A stretch of DNA of 64,000 nt. Source: Lysobacter terrestris. Lineage in GTDB: Bacteria; Pseudomonadota; Gammaproteobacteria; Xanthomonadales; Xanthomonadaceae. The notes under the pieces are model-generated. The model ran no database searches. It saw nothing but the letters and a program-made list of their open reading frames with translations, and was not told the DNA's origin. Of this stretch, positions 45,231-55,184 are shown in pieces (within the stretch, counting starts at the first letter, position 1; the number at the start of each line of letters is the position of its first letter). A program made the translations under genes and the position numbers. The stretch covers positions 2,806,001-2,870,000 of the forward strand of contig NZ_CP060820.1 of NCBI RefSeq assembly GCF_014489475.1, given 5' to 3'.

Positions 45231-45716
45231 TCAGCGCTTGGTTTCGGCCTTGGGCTTCGGCGGCGTCGTGGTCGAACCCATGCTGCCGGCCATGTTCTGC
45301 TGGAATTCCTTCCACATCTGCAGGTTGCGTTCGGTCAACTGGTTCATCATCGTCCACGGCGTCTGCCCGAGCAGGCCACCGATCTGGGTGCGGAACTGCT
45401 GCTGCTGGTCCAGGAACATCTGCATCGAGCGTTCCAGGTAATTGCCCATGAAGCCCTGCAGCGAATCGCCGTAGAAGCGGATGATCTGGCTGAGCAACTG
45501 GGTGGACAGCATCGGTTCGCCGTCCGACTCGTGCTCGGCGATGATCTGCAGCAGTACCTGGCGGGTGAGGTCCTCGCCGGACTTCGCGTCGCGGACCTCG
45601 AAATCCTCGCCGTCGACGATGAGCTGGCGCACATCCTCGATCGTGATGTAGCTGGAGATCTCGGTGTCGTAGAGACGACGGTTGGGGTACTTCTTGATGA
45701 TGCGGATCGAACTCAT
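45231..45716 (-). CDS. phaR: Polyhydroxyalkanoate synthesis repressor PhaR
   Basis: PhaR binds PHA and DNA and represses phasin genes. The 161-residue protein begins with the PHB/PHA-accumulation DNA-binding domain IIKKYPNRRLYDTEISSYIT and DVRQLIVDGEDFEVRDAKSG. Two PHB_acc domains follow (LLSQIIRFYGDSLQGFMGNY, and a shorter helical region), then a Gln/Met-rich tail. It stands 154 bp downstream of phbB on the same strand. Confidence 0.93.
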   Translation of the reverse strand: MSSIRIIKKYPNRRLYDTEISSYITIEDVRQLIVDGEDFEVRDAKSGEDLTRQVLLQIIAEHESDGEPMLSTQLLSQIIRFYGDSLQGFMGNYLERSMQMFLDQQQQFRTQIGGLLGQTPWTMMNQLTERNLQMWKEFQQNMAGSMGSTTTPPKPKAETKR

Positions 45717-45870
45717 CGAGCGCCGACTCTAAAACGTGATGCTGCGCAGCATGGCCCAGGGGCGGTTGGCTTGCAACTCGCCCGGGCAGCGGCCGTCGGT
45801 GGCGACCGGAATGGCGGAATCTGGCGGCGCCGCGCGGTTTTTGTGCGCAGCAGGCGCCGCCTGGCGGCTT

Positions 45871-46611
45871 TTACCAGCCCATGTACTGGCCGCCGTTCGC
45901 GGACAGGTTGGCGCCGGTGATCCAGCCGGCTTCGTCGGGGACGAAAAATGCGACGGCGTAGGCGATTTCCTCGGGCGAGCCGAGGCGGCCGGTCGGAATC
46001 TGCGTGATGATCTTGTTGCGCACGTCTTCCGGCACGGCCATGACCATGTCGGTGGCGATGTAGCCCGGGCAGACCGTGTTCACGGTGATGCCGAAACGCG
46101 CGTTCTCCTGCGCCAGCGAGATCGTGAACCCGTGCATGCCGGCCTTGGCTGCCGCGTAGTTGGCCTGGCCGTACTGGCCCTTCTGGCCGTTGATCGAGCT
46201 GATCTGGACGACGCGGCCCCACTTGCGATCGCGCATGCCCTCGATCACCGGGCGGGTGACGTTGAAGCAGGAGTTGAGGTTGGTGCAGATCACCTCGTTC
46301 CACTGCTGCGCGGTCATGCGGTGGAAGGTGGTGTCGCGGGTGATGCCGGCGTTGTTGACCAGGATCTCGACCGGGCCGAGCTGGCGTTCGACTTCGCGGA
46401 CCATCGCCTCGGCGTCTTCCGGCGAGGACACGTCGCCGTGCGCGAGCGCGATCTCCACGCCTTCGGCGCGCAACTGCGCCTGCCAGGCCTTCGCTTTCTC
46501 CTCGTTGCGGTAGTTGGTGGCGACCCGATGGCCCATCCCGGCCAGGCGCTTGACGATCGAGGTACCGATGCCGCCGGTACCGCCGGTCACGAGTGCAACG
46601 CGTGATTGCAT
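45871..46611 (-). CDS. phbB: NADPH-dependent acetoacetyl-CoA reductase PhbB
   Basis: PhbB makes (R)-3-hydroxybutyryl-CoA for polyhydroxybutyrate. The 246-residue SDR protein has TGGTGGIG at residues 9-16, NNAGITRDTTFHRM, SSINGQKGQYGQANYAAAKA with the Ser, Tyr and Lys of the active site, and PGYIATDMV. NYRNEEKA after strand 2 fits NADPH. A GGAGAG site precedes the ATG. No synthase gene is in the window. A TGCGAGG/TTCGCA dyad (46629-46649) separates it from gluQ. Confidence 0.92.
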   Translation of the reverse strand: MQSRVALVTGGTGGIGTSIVKRLAGMGHRVATNYRNEEKAKAWQAQLRAEGVEIALAHGDVSSPEDAEAMVREVERQLGPVEILVNNAGITRDTTFHRMTAQQWNEVICTNLNSCFNVTRPVIEGMRDRKWGRVVQISSINGQKGQYGQANYAAAKAGMHGFTISLAQENARFGITVNTVCPGYIATDMVMAVPEDVRNKIITQIPTGRLGSPEEIAYAVAFFVPDEAGWITGANLSANGGQYMGW

Positions 46612-46653
46612 TTGTTTCTCTCCATGATCTGCGAAGGAAGCCTCGCAGGCATT

Positions 46654-47571
46654 CTATGGAGCAAATATGAAACCTCTGTTGTGCGCTGCGGCGAGTGCGA
46701 CGTGCTGGCCCCGCGGGATGCGCGCCGGGTCGAATGCGGCGCGGGCCGCGTGCAGCAGCGCCGCGACATCGCGCGCCTGCGCAAGCGCCGCTTCGTCCTG
46801 GCCCAAGGCGCGCCAGGCGGCCTGCAGCGCCGGGAGCGGGGTTGCCGGATCGACCGGCAGCGCCGCATCCGACTTGGACAGCTTGCGACCGGCGGCGTCC
46901 ACGACCAGCGGCAGGTGCGCATGGCGGGGAACGGGCAAGCCGAGCACGCGCTGCAGGAAGACCTGCCGCGGCGTCGAGTCGAGCAGGTCGGCACCGCGCA
47001 CCACGTCGGTGATGCCCTGGGCCGCATCGTCGACCACCACTGCCAGCTGGTAGGCCCAGTAGCCTTCCGCGCGGCGCAGGACGAAGTCGCCCACCTCCGT
47101 CGCCACATCCTGCTGCTGCGGCCCCTGCAAGCCGTCGTCGAACGCGACCACGGTGCCGTCGGGCACGCGCAGGCGGATGGCCGGGTCAGGACGCCGGCGC
47201 GCGGCAACGCAGCGGCGATGCACGCCGCCGGTCGCGGCCAGGTCGCTGCGGCTGCAGTGGCATTCGAAAGCGTGTCCCGTCGCCAGCAGTCGCTGCAGTG
47301 CGGCTTCGTACAGCGCGCCGCGTTCGCTCTGGCGCACCACCGGTTCGTCCGGAACCAGGCCGAAGGCGGTCAGGGCCTCGAGCTGGCGCCGGGATGCGCC
47401 GGCGACTTCCCGCGGCGGGTCGACGTCCTCGATGCGCACCAGCCAGCTGCCGTTCGCGTGCCGCGCCAGCAGCCAGCTGCCCAGCGCCGCCAGCAGCGAG
47501 CCGAAATGCAGGTCGCCGGTGGGCGAGGGGGCAAAGCGCCCGCGATAGGCAGGGGAAGCGGCGTGGGGCAT
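46654..47571 (-). CDS. gluQ: Glutamyl-Q tRNA(Asp) synthetase
   Basis: GluQRS glutamylates the queuosine base of tRNA-Asp. The 305-residue protein is a truncated GluRS catalytic core: [20 protein letters not shown] (HIGH-type site reads DLHFGS), zinc-binding Cys in FECHCSRSD and HRRC, and [10 protein letters not shown] as the KMSKS counterpart. It has no anticodon-binding domain. It probably starts at the ATG that gives [13 protein letters not shown]. It lies 42 bp upstream of phbB on the same strand and is divergent from htpX. Confidence 0.93.
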   Translation of the reverse strand: MPHAASPAYRGRFAPSPTGDLHFGSLLAALGSWLLARHANGSWLVRIEDVDPPREVAGASRRQLEALTAFGLVPDEPVVRQSERGALYEAALQRLLATGHAFECHCSRSDLAATGGVHRRCVAARRRPDPAIRLRVPDGTVVAFDDGLQGPQQQDVATEVGDFVLRRAEGYWAYQLAVVVDDAAQGITDVVRGADLLDSTPRQVFLQRVLGLPVPRHAHLPLVVDAAGRKLSKSDAALPVDPATPLPALQAAWRALGQDEAALAQARDVAALLHAARAAFDPARIPRGQHVALAAAHNRGFIFAP

Positions 47572-47696
47572 CGGGCGTCGGGGAGCCGCTTCACGACTGT
47601 TTGCGTAAAGCGTTCAGCTTGAATTTCCAGCGAGCCTGCCACATCTTCGAACCGAAACCATAGATCCGCGCCCGATCGCGCGAGAGGTTCCTTTCC

Positions 47697-48578
47697 ATGT
47701 TCAAGCGTGTCGCTCTTTTCCTTGCCACCAACCTGGCCGTGCTGGTGCTGCTGGGCATCGTCATGTCGGTGCTGCAGAACTTCTTCGGCATCCGGCTCGG
47801 CAACCAGGGGCAGCTGCTGGTGATGGCCGCGATCTTCGGCTTCGGCGGCTCGATCATCTCGCTGTTGATGTCCAAGTGGATCGCCAAGCGCAGCACCGGC
47901 GCCCACGTGATCGAACAGCCGCGCAACGAGGCGGAGCAGTGGCTGCTCACCACCGTGCATCGCCAGGCCGAGCGCGCCGGCATCGGCAAGCCGGAAGTGG
48001 CGATCTACGACGCACCGGAAATCAACGCCTTCGCCACCGGCGCCAACCGCAACAACGCCTTGGTGGCGGTGTCCACCGGCCTGTTGCGCGCGATGAACCG
48101 CGACGAGGCCGAAGCGGTGCTCGGCCACGAAGTCAGCCACGTCGCCAATGGCGACATGGTGACCATGGCGCTGATCCAGGGCGTGCTCAACACCTTCGTG
48201 ATCGTGCTTTCGCGCGTGGTCGGCCGCGTCATCGACGGTTTCCTCAGCGGCAACCGCGAGGGCAGCGGCGGCGGCATCGGTTACTTCGTGACCGTGATGG
48301 TGCTCGACGTGGTGTTCGGCCTGTTCGCCAGCATGATCGCGATGGCCTTCTCGCGTTACCGCGAGTTCCGCGCCGACGCGGGCGGCGCCAACCTCGCCGG
48401 CCGCGACAAGATGATCGCCGCGCTGCGCCGCCTGGCCCAGAACCACGGGCAGAGCACGCTGCCGGGCCAGATCCAGGCGTTCGGCATCAGCGGTGCGGTC
48501 GGGCACGGCCTGCGCCGCCTGATGCTGAGCCACCCGCCGCTGGAAGAGCGCATCGCCGCGCTGCAGCGCGCGGCCTGA
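47697..48578 (+). CDS. htpX: Protease HtpX (M48B, membrane)
   Basis: HtpX is a heat-shock membrane protease that degrades misfolded membrane proteins. The 293-residue protein has two N-terminal membrane helices ([39 protein letters not shown]), the zinc motif [12 protein letters not shown] with Glu in [12 protein letters not shown], and two later helices. The ATG is preceded by GAGAGG. It has its own terminator. Confidence 0.95.
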   Translation: MFKRVALFLATNLAVLVLLGIVMSVLQNFFGIRLGNQGQLLVMAAIFGFGGSIISLLMSKWIAKRSTGAHVIEQPRNEAEQWLLTTVHRQAERAGIGKPEVAIYDAPEINAFATGANRNNALVAVSTGLLRAMNRDEAEAVLGHEVSHVANGDMVTMALIQGVLNTFVIVLSRVVGRVIDGFLSGNREGSGGGIGYFVTVMVLDVVFGLFASMIAMAFSRYREFRADAGGANLAGRDKMIAALRRLAQNHGQSTLPGQIQAFGISGAVGHGLRRLMLSHPPLEERIAALQRAA

Positions 48579-48599
48579 TCCGGCTGCCGCCAGGCAATA

Positions 48600-48628
48600 A
48601 AAAAGCCCGCCGAAAGGCGGGCTTTTTC
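48600..48628 (+). terminator. htpX terminator
   Basis: AAAAAGCCCGCC-GAAA-GGCGGGCTTTTT lies 21 bp after the htpX stop and can also serve the converging fimX gene. Confidence 0.92.
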
Positions 48629-48659
48629 TTGGACGGTGTTCCGTGGGGCGCGGTCGGCC

Positions 48660-50744
48660 TCAGCCGAACTCGTAATCCATCTCCGGTCCGGCCGGGGCGA
48701 GGAAGTGGCCCTGCGCGTAATCGATGCCGGCGCCGAACAGCGTGGTCATGCTGCCCGCGTCCTGCACGTGCTCGGCGATCGTCTGCTTGCCCAGCTCCTG
48801 TGCCTTGGCGGCGAACTCGCGCACGCGCTGCTGGTGTTCCGCGCTGGCGCCGAGTTCCTTCATGAAGGAACGGTCGATCTTGATGAAGCTGGCGTCGAAG
48901 TGGCTCAGCAGCTGGAAGGGGTTCAGGCCGATGCCGAACTGCTCCAGGCCGACACGCACGCCGAACTCCGCGACGCCCGCCTGGAACTGCTGCGCGGCGC
49001 GCAGGTTGGTGAACACCTTGGACTCGGGAATCTGCAGCACCAGCAGGCGTCCGTCGACGCCGTGGATCTTGAGCTGCTCGCCGATGTGCTGGACGAAGCC
49101 CTCGTCCTGCAGCGAGGCCTGGGTGATTTTGACCATCAGGCGCGTGCGCCGGTTGAGGCGCTGGCGGTCGGCGATGATGCGGATCGCACGGCCGACGACC
49201 CAGCGGTCGATCTCGCCTAGCAGCCCATGCTCCTCGGCGATCGGCAGGAAGGTGAGCGGCTGCACCAGCCCGCCGTCCTCGCCGCGCAGGCGCAGCAGCG
49301 TTTCGTACATCTCCTCGGGCGCGCCGTGCAGCGGTACCAGCGGCTGGAAGTGGATGACGAACTGGTCGCTGGTGATCGCTTCGCGGATGCGGGCGACCCA
49401 GGCGGCGACGCGTTCGAGCTCGGCGCGGTCGGTGGCGCTGGGGTCGTGGATTTCGGCGCGGTTGCCGCCGACGCCGATCGTGGACTGCAGGCCCTGGGAG
49501 GCCTTGCCGAGGATCGCGGGGACGTTGGCGATCTTCTCGCCGATCTGCACGCCACCGATGCTCAGCGTGACGTTGAGCGAGTGGTTGCGCGCCTCGGTCA
49601 CCGCGTCGGCGAAGGCGGCGCGCAGCGACTCGGCCAGCCGCACGGTCTGCGGGTAGTCGCTGTTGTGGGTCAGCACGGCGAACTGGTGCTCGCCGAAGCG
49701 GGCCACCACGTCGTCCGGACCCACCGTGGCGCGCAGGCGTTCGGCCAGCGCGGCGACCAGCTCGTCGGCGGCGTCCAGGCCGATCTCCTGCAGCAGGCGC
49801 GCGTAGTGGTCCGGTTCGATCAGCAGCAGGCCGTGCGTCGTCGCCTTGGCGGCGGTTTCGCCCACGGTGTCCTCCAGCGCGCGCAGGAAGGTCTGCCGAT
49901 TGAGCAGGCCGGTAACCTGGTCGATCTGGCGCAGGCGCTCGAGTTCCTCGGCGGCCTTTGGATCGAACACTTCTTCCTGCTTGCGCAGGACCACCTGCAG
50001 GCAGTTCTCGCCCTCGTAGGTGGCGGGGGTGAACTCCATCACCGCGGGGAAATGCTCGCCTTCCATCGTGACCGCTTCGGTCTCGTAGCGCGGCGGCGGC
50101 GTCTCGCCCTTGGACAGCTGCTTCAGCAGCTTCTTGAATTCGTCGACCTTCTTGGGTGCGACCAGGTCGAGCAGGGACATGCCTTCGATGTCCTCGAAGG
50201 AATCGAACCCGAACATCTCCAAGTAGGCGCTGTTCGCGCGGATGTGCATGCCTTCGTGGATGTAGGCGATGGGATCGCGCGAGGAATCGATCAGCGTGTC
50301 GCAACGGCGCTCGATCTCGCGGATCTGCGCTTCCAGCCGGCGGTAGGAACGCCGTGCCTCCAGGTCCACCCATTCCGAACGCAACACGTGCAGGATGTGG
50401 TCCATGTACTCGCGCAGCACGATGCGGCGCGCGCCCAGGGCCATCATCTTCAACAGCGCGTCTTCGTCGATGCTGCTGGTCAGCACCATGACGGGGAGGT
50501 CCTTGCCACTGGCATTGACCTTTTCCATGACCGTGGCGAACGGCACGCTGACGGCCTTCTGCTCCGCCAGGACGACGTCCTGCGGCTGCGAGTCGATCAG
50601 GGCCTGGAATTCGTCCTCGTTCTCCGGCCGCGAGGGACGCACCGCGATCCCGGCATTGCGCAAACCACTGACAATGGCCTCGGCGGCTTCGACGCTGTCG
50701 TCGACGATCAGCAGTCGCAGTGCCGTGTCTTTGCCGAATTGCAT
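48660..50744 (-). CDS. fimX: FimX-like REC-PAS-GGDEF-EAL protein with degenerate enzymatic motifs
   Basis: FimX is a c-di-GMP receptor that controls type IV pilus assembly. The 694-residue protein has a REC-like domain (RLLIVDDSVEAAEAI, residues ~9-125), a PAS domain (~145-265), a GGDEF domain in which the signature reads RFGEHQF, and an EAL domain in which the signature reads YETLLRL. Both enzymatic motifs are broken, as in FimX, which binds c-di-GMP through its EAL domain without cleaving it. I used ATG 50744 because GGAGGA lies 9 bp before it; GTG 50753 overlaps that site. Confidence 0.9.
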   Translation of the reverse strand: MQFGKDTALRLLIVDDSVEAAEAIVSGLRNAGIAVRPSRPENEDEFQALIDSQPQDVVLAEQKAVSVPFATVMEKVNASGKDLPVMVLTSSIDEDALLKMMALGARRIVLREYMDHILHVLRSEWVDLEARRSYRRLEAQIREIERRCDTLIDSSRDPIAYIHEGMHIRANSAYLEMFGFDSFEDIEGMSLLDLVAPKKVDEFKKLLKQLSKGETPPPRYETEAVTMEGEHFPAVMEFTPATYEGENCLQVVLRKQEEVFDPKAAEELERLRQIDQVTGLLNRQTFLRALEDTVGETAAKATTHGLLLIEPDHYARLLQEIGLDAADELVAALAERLRATVGPDDVVARFGEHQFAVLTHNSDYPQTVRLAESLRAAFADAVTEARNHSLNVTLSIGGVQIGEKIANVPAILGKASQGLQSTIGVGGNRAEIHDPSATDRAELERVAAWVARIREAITSDQFVIHFQPLVPLHGAPEEMYETLLRLRGEDGGLVQPLTFLPIAEEHGLLGEIDRWVVGRAIRIIADRQRLNRRTRLMVKITQASLQDEGFVQHIGEQLKIHGVDGRLLVLQIPESKVFTNLRAAQQFQAGVAEFGVRVGLEQFGIGLNPFQLLSHFDASFIKIDRSFMKELGASAEHQQRVREFAAKAQELGKQTIAEHVQDAGSMTTLFGAGIDYAQGHFLAPAGPEMDYEFG

Positions 50745-50950
50745 TTTCCCCACTCCTCCGTGCGCGCCGGTCCTCCGGCTAGCCGAACGGACCGTAGTCC
50801 GGGTTTATGACATGAAGCCGCGGCTGGCGTCCATGTCCCGAACCGTCCGGTGTGGCGTGGTCGACAATTCGTGCTGCGTCCAACGGCATGTGTTTTGTAC
50901 TACAGCGGGCGTCGCTGGCGGCGCCATACGCTCAAACGGTATTCGACGGC

Positions 50951-51985
50951 TCAGAGCGGCCGCTTGCCGGGATCCCCGGCCACTTCCCGCACGAGGCGCG
51001 GCACCAGATAGCCTGACAGGCGCGCCGCGAGTGCGGCGTGGAGGCTGCGGGCCGTGTCGTCGCCGACTTCGAAATGCGCCGAGCCCTGCACGCGGTCGAG
51101 CTGGTGCAGATAGTAGGGCAGCACGCCCGCCTCGAAGCTGCGTTCGCTCAGCGCCTGGAGGGTGTCGACGTCATCGTTCACGCCACGCAGCAGCACGGCC
51201 TGATTGAGCAAGGTCGCGCCGGCCTCGCGCAGGGCCTTGCAGGCCTGGGCGACATCGGCACCGATTTCATTGGCGTGGTTGGCGTGCAGCACCACCGTGA
51301 CCGGCCAGGGCAGGCCACGCAGCCAGGCAAGCAGGGGTGCGTCCACGCGCTCGGGCAGCACCACCGGCAGGCGCGTATGGATGCGCAGGCGCTTCAGGTG
51401 GGGGATGCCGGCGAGCTGGTCGGTCAGTTCGGCGAGCTTGGGCGTGGACAGCGACCAGGGGTCGCCGCCGGACAGGATCACCTCGTCGATGCGCGCATCG
51501 TCGCGGACCAGCGCGACCGCGTCGCGCCAGTGGCCGGCCGCCGCCATCTCGCTGGCGTAGTCGAAGTGCCGGCGGAAGCAGTAGCGGCAATGGACCGCGC
51601 AGCTGCCGGTGGTGACCAGCAGGGCGCGCCCCTGGTACTTGCGGATCACCCCATCGGCGGCCTTGGCGGCGGCGTCGCCCACCGCGTCCAGGCTGAAGCC
51701 GGGCATGGGCCGCATCTCGTCGTCGAGGGGCAGCACCTGGCGCAGCAGGGGGTCGTTGGGGTCACCGTGGCGCATCTTCGCCACGAACCCGCGCGGCACC
51801 CGCAGCGGAAACTGGGCGGCCGCCGCATCCGACACCGGCAGCGCGGCCGCGTCCAGCCCCAGCAGCGCCAGCAGTTCGCCCGGATCGCGGACGGCGTCGC
51901 GCCACAGCTGTTGCCAGCGGGGCGGGGCCGTGACGGGTTCCGGGGCGGGGGCGTGGTGCCTGAGGGTGGGGGCAGCGGGTATCAT
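50951..51985 (-). CDS. epmB: EF-P beta-lysylation protein EpmB (lysine 2,3-aminomutase family)
   Basis: EpmB is a radical-SAM/PLP enzyme that converts lysine to (R)-beta-lysine for attachment to EF-P. The 344-residue protein has the cluster motif [15 protein letters not shown] and [17 protein letters not shown]. The conserved C-terminal [17 protein letters not shown] includes the Lys-aminomutase signature, while its end lacks a long PLP extension. It is divergent from efp, its target. epmA is not in the window. Confidence 0.93.
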   Translation of the reverse strand: MIPAAPTLRHHAPAPEPVTAPPRWQQLWRDAVRDPGELLALLGLDAAALPVSDAAAAQFPLRVPRGFVAKMRHGDPNDPLLRQVLPLDDEMRPMPGFSLDAVGDAAAKAADGVIRKYQGRALLVTTGSCAVHCRYCFRRHFDYASEMAAAGHWRDAVALVRDDARIDEVILSGGDPWSLSTPKLAELTDQLAGIPHLKRLRIHTRLPVVLPERVDAPLLAWLRGLPWPVTVVLHANHANEIGADVAQACKALREAGATLLNQAVLLRGVNDDVDTLQALSERSFEAGVLPYYLHQLDRVQGSAHFEVGDDTARSLHAALAARLSGYLVPRLVREVAGDPGKRPL

Positions 51986-52129
51986 GTCGGATCGCGATTT
52001 TCCGGCGCAGCCGACAATTCGCGCCGCGCAGCCCGACATTTTAGCCGCCTGCCGCCCCGCGGCGGGACGGCGGCGGGTCCGGTCCGGACCCGTCCACCCC
52101 TTCAGATCACTTTTTCAGGAGTTCCATCC

Positions 52130-52696
52130 ATGGCCAGCCTGGGCATGAACGACGTCAAGACCGGACAGAAGATCCTGGTCAACAACGACCCGTGCATCAT
52201 CACCGAGACCGAGTACGTCAAGCCGGGCAAGGGCCAGGCCTTCACCCGCATCAAGTACCGCAGCATCAAGTCGGGCCGCGTAGTGGAAATGACCATGAAG
52301 GCGACCGACAACGTCGAGCAGGCGGACGTGGTCGACACCGACATGCAGTACCTGTACGCCGACGGCGAGTACTGGCACTTCATGAACCAGGAGTCCTTCG
52401 AGCAGGTCCAGGCCGACAAGGCCGGCATGGGCGGCGCCGAGAAGTGGCTCAAGGGCGAGGAAGAGTGCGTGGTGACGCTGTGGAACGGCACCCCGATCGC
52501 CGTGCAGCCGCCGAATTTCGTCGAGTTGAAGATCGTCGAGACCGATCCGGGCGTCCGTGGCGACACCTCGGGCGGCGGCGGCAAGCCGGCGACGCTGGAA
52601 ACCGGCGCGGTGGTCCGCGTGCCGCTGTTCGTCGGCAACGAGGAAACCATCAAGGTCGACACCCGCTCGGGCGAATACGTCTCGCGCGTGAAGTGA
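52130..52696 (+). CDS. efp: Translation elongation factor P
   Basis: EF-P rescues ribosomes stalled at polyproline. The 188-residue protein has the three-domain family length, starting [15 protein letters not shown]. The modified Lys34 is in VKPGKGQAF, consistent with EpmA/EpmB beta-lysylation. A GGAG site lies 7 bp before the ATG. Downstream is a hairpin with little T content. Confidence 0.97.
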   Translation: MASLGMNDVKTGQKILVNNDPCIITETEYVKPGKGQAFTRIKYRSIKSGRVVEMTMKATDNVEQADVVDTDMQYLYADGEYWHFMNQESFEQVQADKAGMGGAEKWLKGEEECVVTLWNGTPIAVQPPNFVELKIVETDPGVRGDTSGGGGKPATLETGAVVRVPLFVGNEETIKVDTRSGEYVSRVK

Positions 52697-52705
52697 CGCA
52701 ATGAC

Positions 52706-52733
52706 GCGTTCGCGCTTGGCGCGAACGCCTTTG
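52706..52733 (+). terminator. Probable efp terminator
   Basis: GCGTTCGCGC-TTG-GCGCGAACGC is a perfect 10-bp stem 9 bp after the efp stop, followed by CTTTGTC. The weak T-run lowers confidence. Confidence 0.6.
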
Positions 52734-52740
52734 TCATTGC

Positions 52741-52831
52741 GTCATCCCCGCGAAGGCGGGGATCCATGGACGTTTGCTGTTGCCCGACAAAGAGCTGAAG
52801 GTCCATGGATTCCCGCCTACGCGGGAATGAC
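52741..52831. repeat. Inverted-repeat element between efp and mtaD
   Basis: GTCATCCCCGCGAAGGCGGG and GATCCATGGAC at the left mirror GTCCATGGATTCCCGCC and TACGCGGGAATGAC at the right. The outer 31 bp form each arm around a ~29-bp centre. No ORF is inside. Confidence 0.85.
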
Positions 52832-52852
52832 GGATCAACAAGGAAAGACCGG

Positions 52853-54190
52853 ATGACGACCCAACCCGAAGCCTGCGACCTCCTCATCGAAGCCGGCTTC
52901 GTGGTTCCGGTCGAACCGCACGGCGTGGTCCTCGAGAACCACGCCGTCGCCGTCCGCGACGGCGTGATCGTCGACCTGCTGCCGATCCACGAGGCGCGGC
53001 AGCGCTACCAGCCGCGGGAAACCGTCGCGCGCCCCGATGGCGCGCTGATCCCCGGCCTGGTCAACGCGCACACGCACAACCCGATGACCCTGCTGCGCGG
53101 GGTCGCCGACGACCTGCCGCTGATGGAATGGCTGCAGGGCCACATCTGGCCGATCGAAGGCGCGGTGATCGGCCCTGAGTTCGTCGCCGACGGCATTGCC
53201 CTGGCCATCGCCGAGATGCTGCGCGGCGGCACCACCTGCGCCAACGAGAACTACTTCTTCCCCGACGTGCAGGCCGCGGTCTACAAGCAGCATGGTTTCC
53301 GCGCGCGCGTCGGCCTGCCGGTCATCGATTTTCCGACCGCGTGGGCGAAATCCTCGGACGAGTATTTCGACCGCGCCACCGAAGTGCACGACCAATGGCG
53401 CCACGACCCGCTGGTGGCCACCGCGTTCGCGCCGCACGCGCCGTACACGGTGAGCGACGAGAACTTCGAGCGCATCCGCATGCTTGCCGACCAGCTCGAC
53501 GTGCCGGTGCACCTGCACACGCATGAAACCGCGCACGAAGTCACCGAGTCGCGCGAGAAGCACGGCCAGCGCCCGCTCGCGCGCCTGGACCGGCTGGGCC
53601 TGGTCAACGACCGCCTCATCGCCGTGCACATGACCCAGCTCACCGACGCCGAGATCGCGCTGTGCGCGCAGCGTGGCGTGAGCGTGGTGCATTGCCCCGA
53701 ATCCAACCTCAAGCTCGCCTCCGGTTTCTGCCCGATCGGCAAGCTGCAGCAGGCCGGCGTGAACATCGCCATCGGCACCGACGGCTGCGCCAGCAACAAC
53801 GACCTCGACATGTTCGGCGAGACCCGCACCGCCGCACTGCTGGCGAAGGCGGTGGCCGAGGACGCTTCGGCCTTCGACGCGGCGAGCGCGCTGCAGGCCG
53901 CGACGCTGGGCGGCGCGAAGGCGCTCGGCTTCGATGCGCAGGTCGGCTCGATAGTGACTGGCAAGCAGGCCGACCTGGTCTGCGTCGACCTCGGCCAGCT
54001 CGAAACCCAGCCGCTGCACCACGTGATCTCGCAGCTGGTCTACGCCGTGGGCCGCCACCAGGTCAGCGACGTCTGGATCGCCGGCAAGTCGAAACTGCGC
54101 GAACGCCTGCTGGTCGACATCGATGCCGATGCGCTGGTCGCCAACGCGCGCCAGTGGCGCGACCGCATCGCGACGATCCGGATCTCCTGA
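52853..54190 (+). CDS. mtaD: Methylthioadenosine/S-adenosylhomocysteine deaminase (TRZ/ATZ family)
   Basis: This amidohydrolase deaminates 5'-methylthioadenosine or S-adenosylhomocysteine. The 445-residue protein has metal ligands in VNAHTHNPM, HLHTHETAHEV and GTDGCASNNDLDM, and VVHCPESNLKLASGF. The ATG at 52853 follows AGGAAAG; an upstream ATG lies in the repeat. It precedes ubiG and gph, which fits methyl-cycle recycling next to a SAM-dependent methylase. The exact substrate among TRZ/ATZ enzymes is inferred. Confidence 0.88.
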   Translation: MTTQPEACDLLIEAGFVVPVEPHGVVLENHAVAVRDGVIVDLLPIHEARQRYQPRETVARPDGALIPGLVNAHTHNPMTLLRGVADDLPLMEWLQGHIWPIEGAVIGPEFVADGIALAIAEMLRGGTTCANENYFFPDVQAAVYKQHGFRARVGLPVIDFPTAWAKSSDEYFDRATEVHDQWRHDPLVATAFAPHAPYTVSDENFERIRMLADQLDVPVHLHTHETAHEVTESREKHGQRPLARLDRLGLVNDRLIAVHMTQLTDAEIALCAQRGVSVVHCPESNLKLASGFCPIGKLQQAGVNIAIGTDGCASNNDLDMFGETRTAALLAKAVAEDASAFDAASALQAATLGGAKALGFDAQVGSIVTGKQADLVCVDLGQLETQPLHHVISQLVYAVGRHQVSDVWIAGKSKLRERLLVDIDADALVANARQWRDRIATIRIS

Positions 54191-54240
54191 ACGCTTTGAC
54201 GATCCGGATTTCCAGAATGCTTTTCTGCAATGCTTTTGCT

Positions 54241-54308
54241 CGTCATCCCGGCGCAGGCCGGGATCCAGCTTGCCTTTGTTCGTCATCCCGGCGAACGCCG
54301 GGATGACG
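54241..54308. repeat. Two short palindromes between mtaD and ubiG
   Basis: CGTCATCCCGGCGCAGGCCG (continuing GGATCC) and CGTCATCCCGGCGAACGCCG (continuing GGATGACG) are related hairpins of the same type as 52741-52831. The second lies 20 bp ahead of the ubiG start. Confidence 0.75.
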
Positions 54309-54327
54309 ATCTGAGAGGGTTACCCCA

Positions 54328-55041
54328 ATGAATGCCGTGCCCAACGAAAACTTCAGCCAGGCCGAACTCGACAAGTTCGGCGCCCTGGCCCAGCGCTGGT
54401 GGGACCCGGAAGGCCCGCAGAAGGCGCTGCACGCCCTCAACCCCGCGCGCCTGGGCTACGTGGCCGAGCGGGTGAAGCTGCAGGGCGCGAGCGTGCTCGA
54501 CGTCGGCTGCGGCGCGGGCCTGTTGAGCGAGGCGCTCGCACGCAACGGCGCACAGGTCACGGCGCTGGACCTCGCCCCCGAGCTGATCAAGGTCGCCAAG
54601 CTGCACCGCCTGGAAAGCGGCATCAGCGTCGATTACCGCCTGCAGTCGGCCGAAGCGCTGGCGCAGGAGATGCCGGGCCAGTTCGATGCCATCACCTGCA
54701 TGGAGATGCTCGAGCACGTGCCCGATCCCGCCGCGATCGTGCAGGCGTGCGCGACCATGCTCAAGCCGGGCGGGCGCCTGTTCCTGTCGACGCTCAACCG
54801 CACGCCGGCGGCCTTCGCGCTGGCGATCGTCGGTGCCGAATACATCGCACGCGTCCTGCCCAAGGGCACGCACCAGTACCGCGACTTCATCAAGCCCTCC
54901 GAACTGGCCGCGTGGCTGCGTGCCGCGGGCTTGCAGCTCGAAGACGTCAGCGGGCTGATGTACGAGCCCTGGCGCAATGCGGCGCGCGTTATCGGTCGCA
55001 CCGACGTCAACTACCTTGCCTGCGCGGTGAAATCCGCGTAA
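54328..55041 (+). CDS. ubiG: Bifunctional 2-polyprenyl-6-hydroxyphenol methylase/3-demethylubiquinol 3-O-methyltransferase UbiG
   Basis: UbiG does both O-methylations of ubiquinone synthesis. The 237-residue protein has [19 protein letters not shown], the SAM motif [28 protein letters not shown] and [14 protein letters not shown], all typical. The ATG follows GAGAGGG. It lies between mtaD and gph on the same strand. Confidence 0.96.
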   Translation: MNAVPNENFSQAELDKFGALAQRWWDPEGPQKALHALNPARLGYVAERVKLQGASVLDVGCGAGLLSEALARNGAQVTALDLAPELIKVAKLHRLESGISVDYRLQSAEALAQEMPGQFDAITCMEMLEHVPDPAAIVQACATMLKPGGRLFLSTLNRTPAAFALAIVGAEYIARVLPKGTHQYRDFIKPSELAAWLRAAGLQLEDVSGLMYEPWRNAARVIGRTDVNYLACAVKSA

Positions 55042-55050
55042 TTCCACAGC

Positions 55051-55170
55051 TGTCAGCCCGAGCCTAAGCGAGGGAACTGGCAATTTACTTTTATCGGCCG
55101 CGGGCGCGGCGCGAACATGTCGGCCGCTTCACTCTTGTCGCGGGCCGGTCCCTCGCTACGCTCGGGACGA
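55051..55170. repeat. Diverged inverted repeat in the ubiG-gph gap
   Basis: GTCAGCCCGAGCCTAAGCGA (continuing GGGAAC) at the left is mirrored by GGTCCCTCGCTACGCTCGGG (continuing ACGAC) at the right, with about 75 bp between. It resembles the element at 4877-4954. Confidence 0.6.
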
Positions 55171-55184
55171 CCATTGCCACCACC

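Noticed and set aside
48660-50744. Active diguanylate cyclase or phosphodiesterase
   Set aside because: The GGDEF and EAL signatures are both degenerate (FGEHQF and ETL), so a receptor role is more likely.
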